DNA from: Lachnospiraceae bacterium RM5
Lineage (GTDB): Bacteria > Bacillota > Clostridia > Lachnospirales > Lachnospiraceae
Direction: 5' to 3'
NCBI GenBank assembly: GCA_900110975.1
Contig: FOFK01000005.1
Location: forward strand, 162,184-226,183
DNA length: 64,000 nt
Positions 63,285-64,000 of the stretch are shown here, piece after piece. The notes under the pieces were generated by a model. That model worked only from the letters and a program-made list of their open reading frames with translations. It was not told the DNA's origin and did not search any database. Each line of letters starts with the position of its first letter. The first letter of the stretch is position 1. The position numbers and the translations under genes were made by a program.

Positions 63285-63350
63285 AAATAAAATCCTCCTT
63301 TATACATACTTTTTTTGAGAAAATTTTAAGAACAAAATCTCCTAATCGTA

Positions 63351-63379
63351 ATTATAACAAAAAACATATTATTATTCAA
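63351..63379 (-). promoter_or_regulatory. Hydrogenase operon promoter
   Basis: On the minus strand: TTGAAT (63379-63374), a 17-bp spacer and TATAAT (63356-63351). Confidence 0.85.
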
Positions 63380-63452
63380 AAAGATTAGTTAAAAATTTAG
63401 CAAATACTTTGTATTTTTTTAAGTACATTTTATTTTACCTTTTTCTTATTTT

Positions 63453-64000
63453 TTATCTTATTTCCTCCCCGGGCTTTTTCTTTGATTTTTTGTCTTCATA
63501 CATCAATTCATCAGCCTCTCTAAATAATTTTTCTAAATCATATCCTCCTTTCCCATATGCCATTCCACAGGCAATGATGCATTCTAAATCTTTTTCTTTT
63601 TCATTTAAAAGTTTTAATGAATTTTCCCATTCATCTTTTATCTGTAATGCTTCTTCTTTTGAAACATTTTTAGCAATAAGCATAAATTCATCTCCACCCA
63701 TCCTGAAACCAAAAACATTTTCTCCTTCAACCATGTGAACACTATTTGCTGCTTTTATAATAAGCTTATCACCCATTTCATGTCCCATTGTATCATTAAC
63801 TTTCTTTAAGTTATTTACATCAAGATTAAAAATTGCTATAGAATCATAATTATTAAAATCATGTTCTAACATTCTAAGATACTTACCCTTATTATATAGA
63901 CCTGTTAAATGGTCATGTTCATTTTCATATCTCATCTTTTCATGCAACAAACCATTTTCCATATAAAGAATAATATTGTTACTATACATTACATTGTCCA
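63453..64000 (-). CDS. GGDEF-domain protein (5' end beyond the window)
   Basis: Diguanylate cyclase-like domain: HDHLTGLYNKGKYLRMLE at the start, IFNLDVNNLKKVNDTMGHEMGD, and the active-site FRMGGDEFMLIAK. The RxxD inhibitory site does not appear in the seen part. The reading frame stays open through 63990-64000 with no stop, so the shown ATG at 63989 may be internal and a sensory N-terminal part may lie outside. Expected role: synthesis of c-di-GMP. It ends before the hydrogenase promoter. The last residues are lysine-rich. Confidence 0.88.
   Translation of the reverse strand, partial: DNVMYSNNIILYMENGLLHEKMRYENEHDHLTGLYNKGKYLRMLEHDFNNYDSIAIFNLDVNNLKKVNDTMGHEMGDKLIIKAANSVHMVEGENVFGFRMGGDEFMLIAKNVSKEEALQIKDEWENSLKLLNEKEKDLECIIACGMAYGKGGYDLEKLFREADELMYEDKKSKKKPGEEIR

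Overview
The window is an AT-rich chromosomal segment of a strictly anaerobic, low-GC Gram-positive bacterium, most likely a gut Clostridia of the Lachnospiraceae type. The support is an oxygen-sensitive NrdD ribonucleotide reductase, a three-subunit NADH-linked [FeFe]-hydrogenase, a 1415-aa activase/dehydratase-like fusion, BioY, a Firmicute-style TopB, many lipoproteins and strong GGAGG ribosome binding sites. I cannot name the species. No phage, insertion sequence, tRNA or rRNA gene was seen. One tmRNA gene is present.

Layout. 1-3.2 kb: a beta-helix surface lipoprotein and a hairpin-repeat array. 3.2-9.9 kb (minus): an HD nucleotidase, topB, glmS, a hexapeptide acyltransferase, aroD and aroK, ending at a strong terminator. 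9.9-14.3 kb (plus): an NrdR-type promoter with nrdD, then an acidic lipoprotein. 14.4-20.3 kb (minus): lon behind a perfect CIRCE element, followed by bioY, a K+ channel and a GH25 muramidase. 20.4-24 kb: a hydrolase-like protein, tsf, rpsB and carbonic anhydrase. 24.2-28.4 kb (plus): the giant activase fusion. 28.7-37.7 kb (minus): one long chain of closely spaced or overlapping genes made of a TrpX-type ABC transporter, a GDPD, a two-component system, hisH, hisF and ung. Then come tmRNA, a DHH phosphoesterase, an SNF symporter, YlmH and a HAD hydrolase. 42.1-43 kb: an 830-bp intergenic region crowded with repeats. 43-48 kb: radical SAM, CotH kinase and a beta-helix carbohydrate-binding protein. 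48-54.6 kb: VWA, HTH, aldehyde dehydrogenase, three zinc-ribbon membrane proteins, a decayed toxin-antitoxin pair and a second HTH gene. 54.7-59 kb: a NatAB-like ABC exporter and a metallophosphoesterase. 59.1-63.3 kb: the hydrogenase operon. The right edge cuts a GGDEF gene.

Two things stand out beyond ordinary genes. First, at least three families of intergenic hairpin repeats share one design (short inverted-repeat arms around a loop of about 20 nt, repeated every 64-75 bp). They have different arm sequences: GCTATAA/TTATAGC, CCATCTA/TAGATGG and GAGTAACGTA/TACGTTACTC. One unit doubles as a perfect terminator. Second, three promoters in 48.8-54.7 kb each carry an inverted repeat with a 7-nt spacer, 21-24 nt upstream of a -10 box and without a good -35. 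They precede the VWA gene, the zinc-ribbon operon and the second HTH gene, which suggests a small local regulon controlled by the two atypical HTH proteins.
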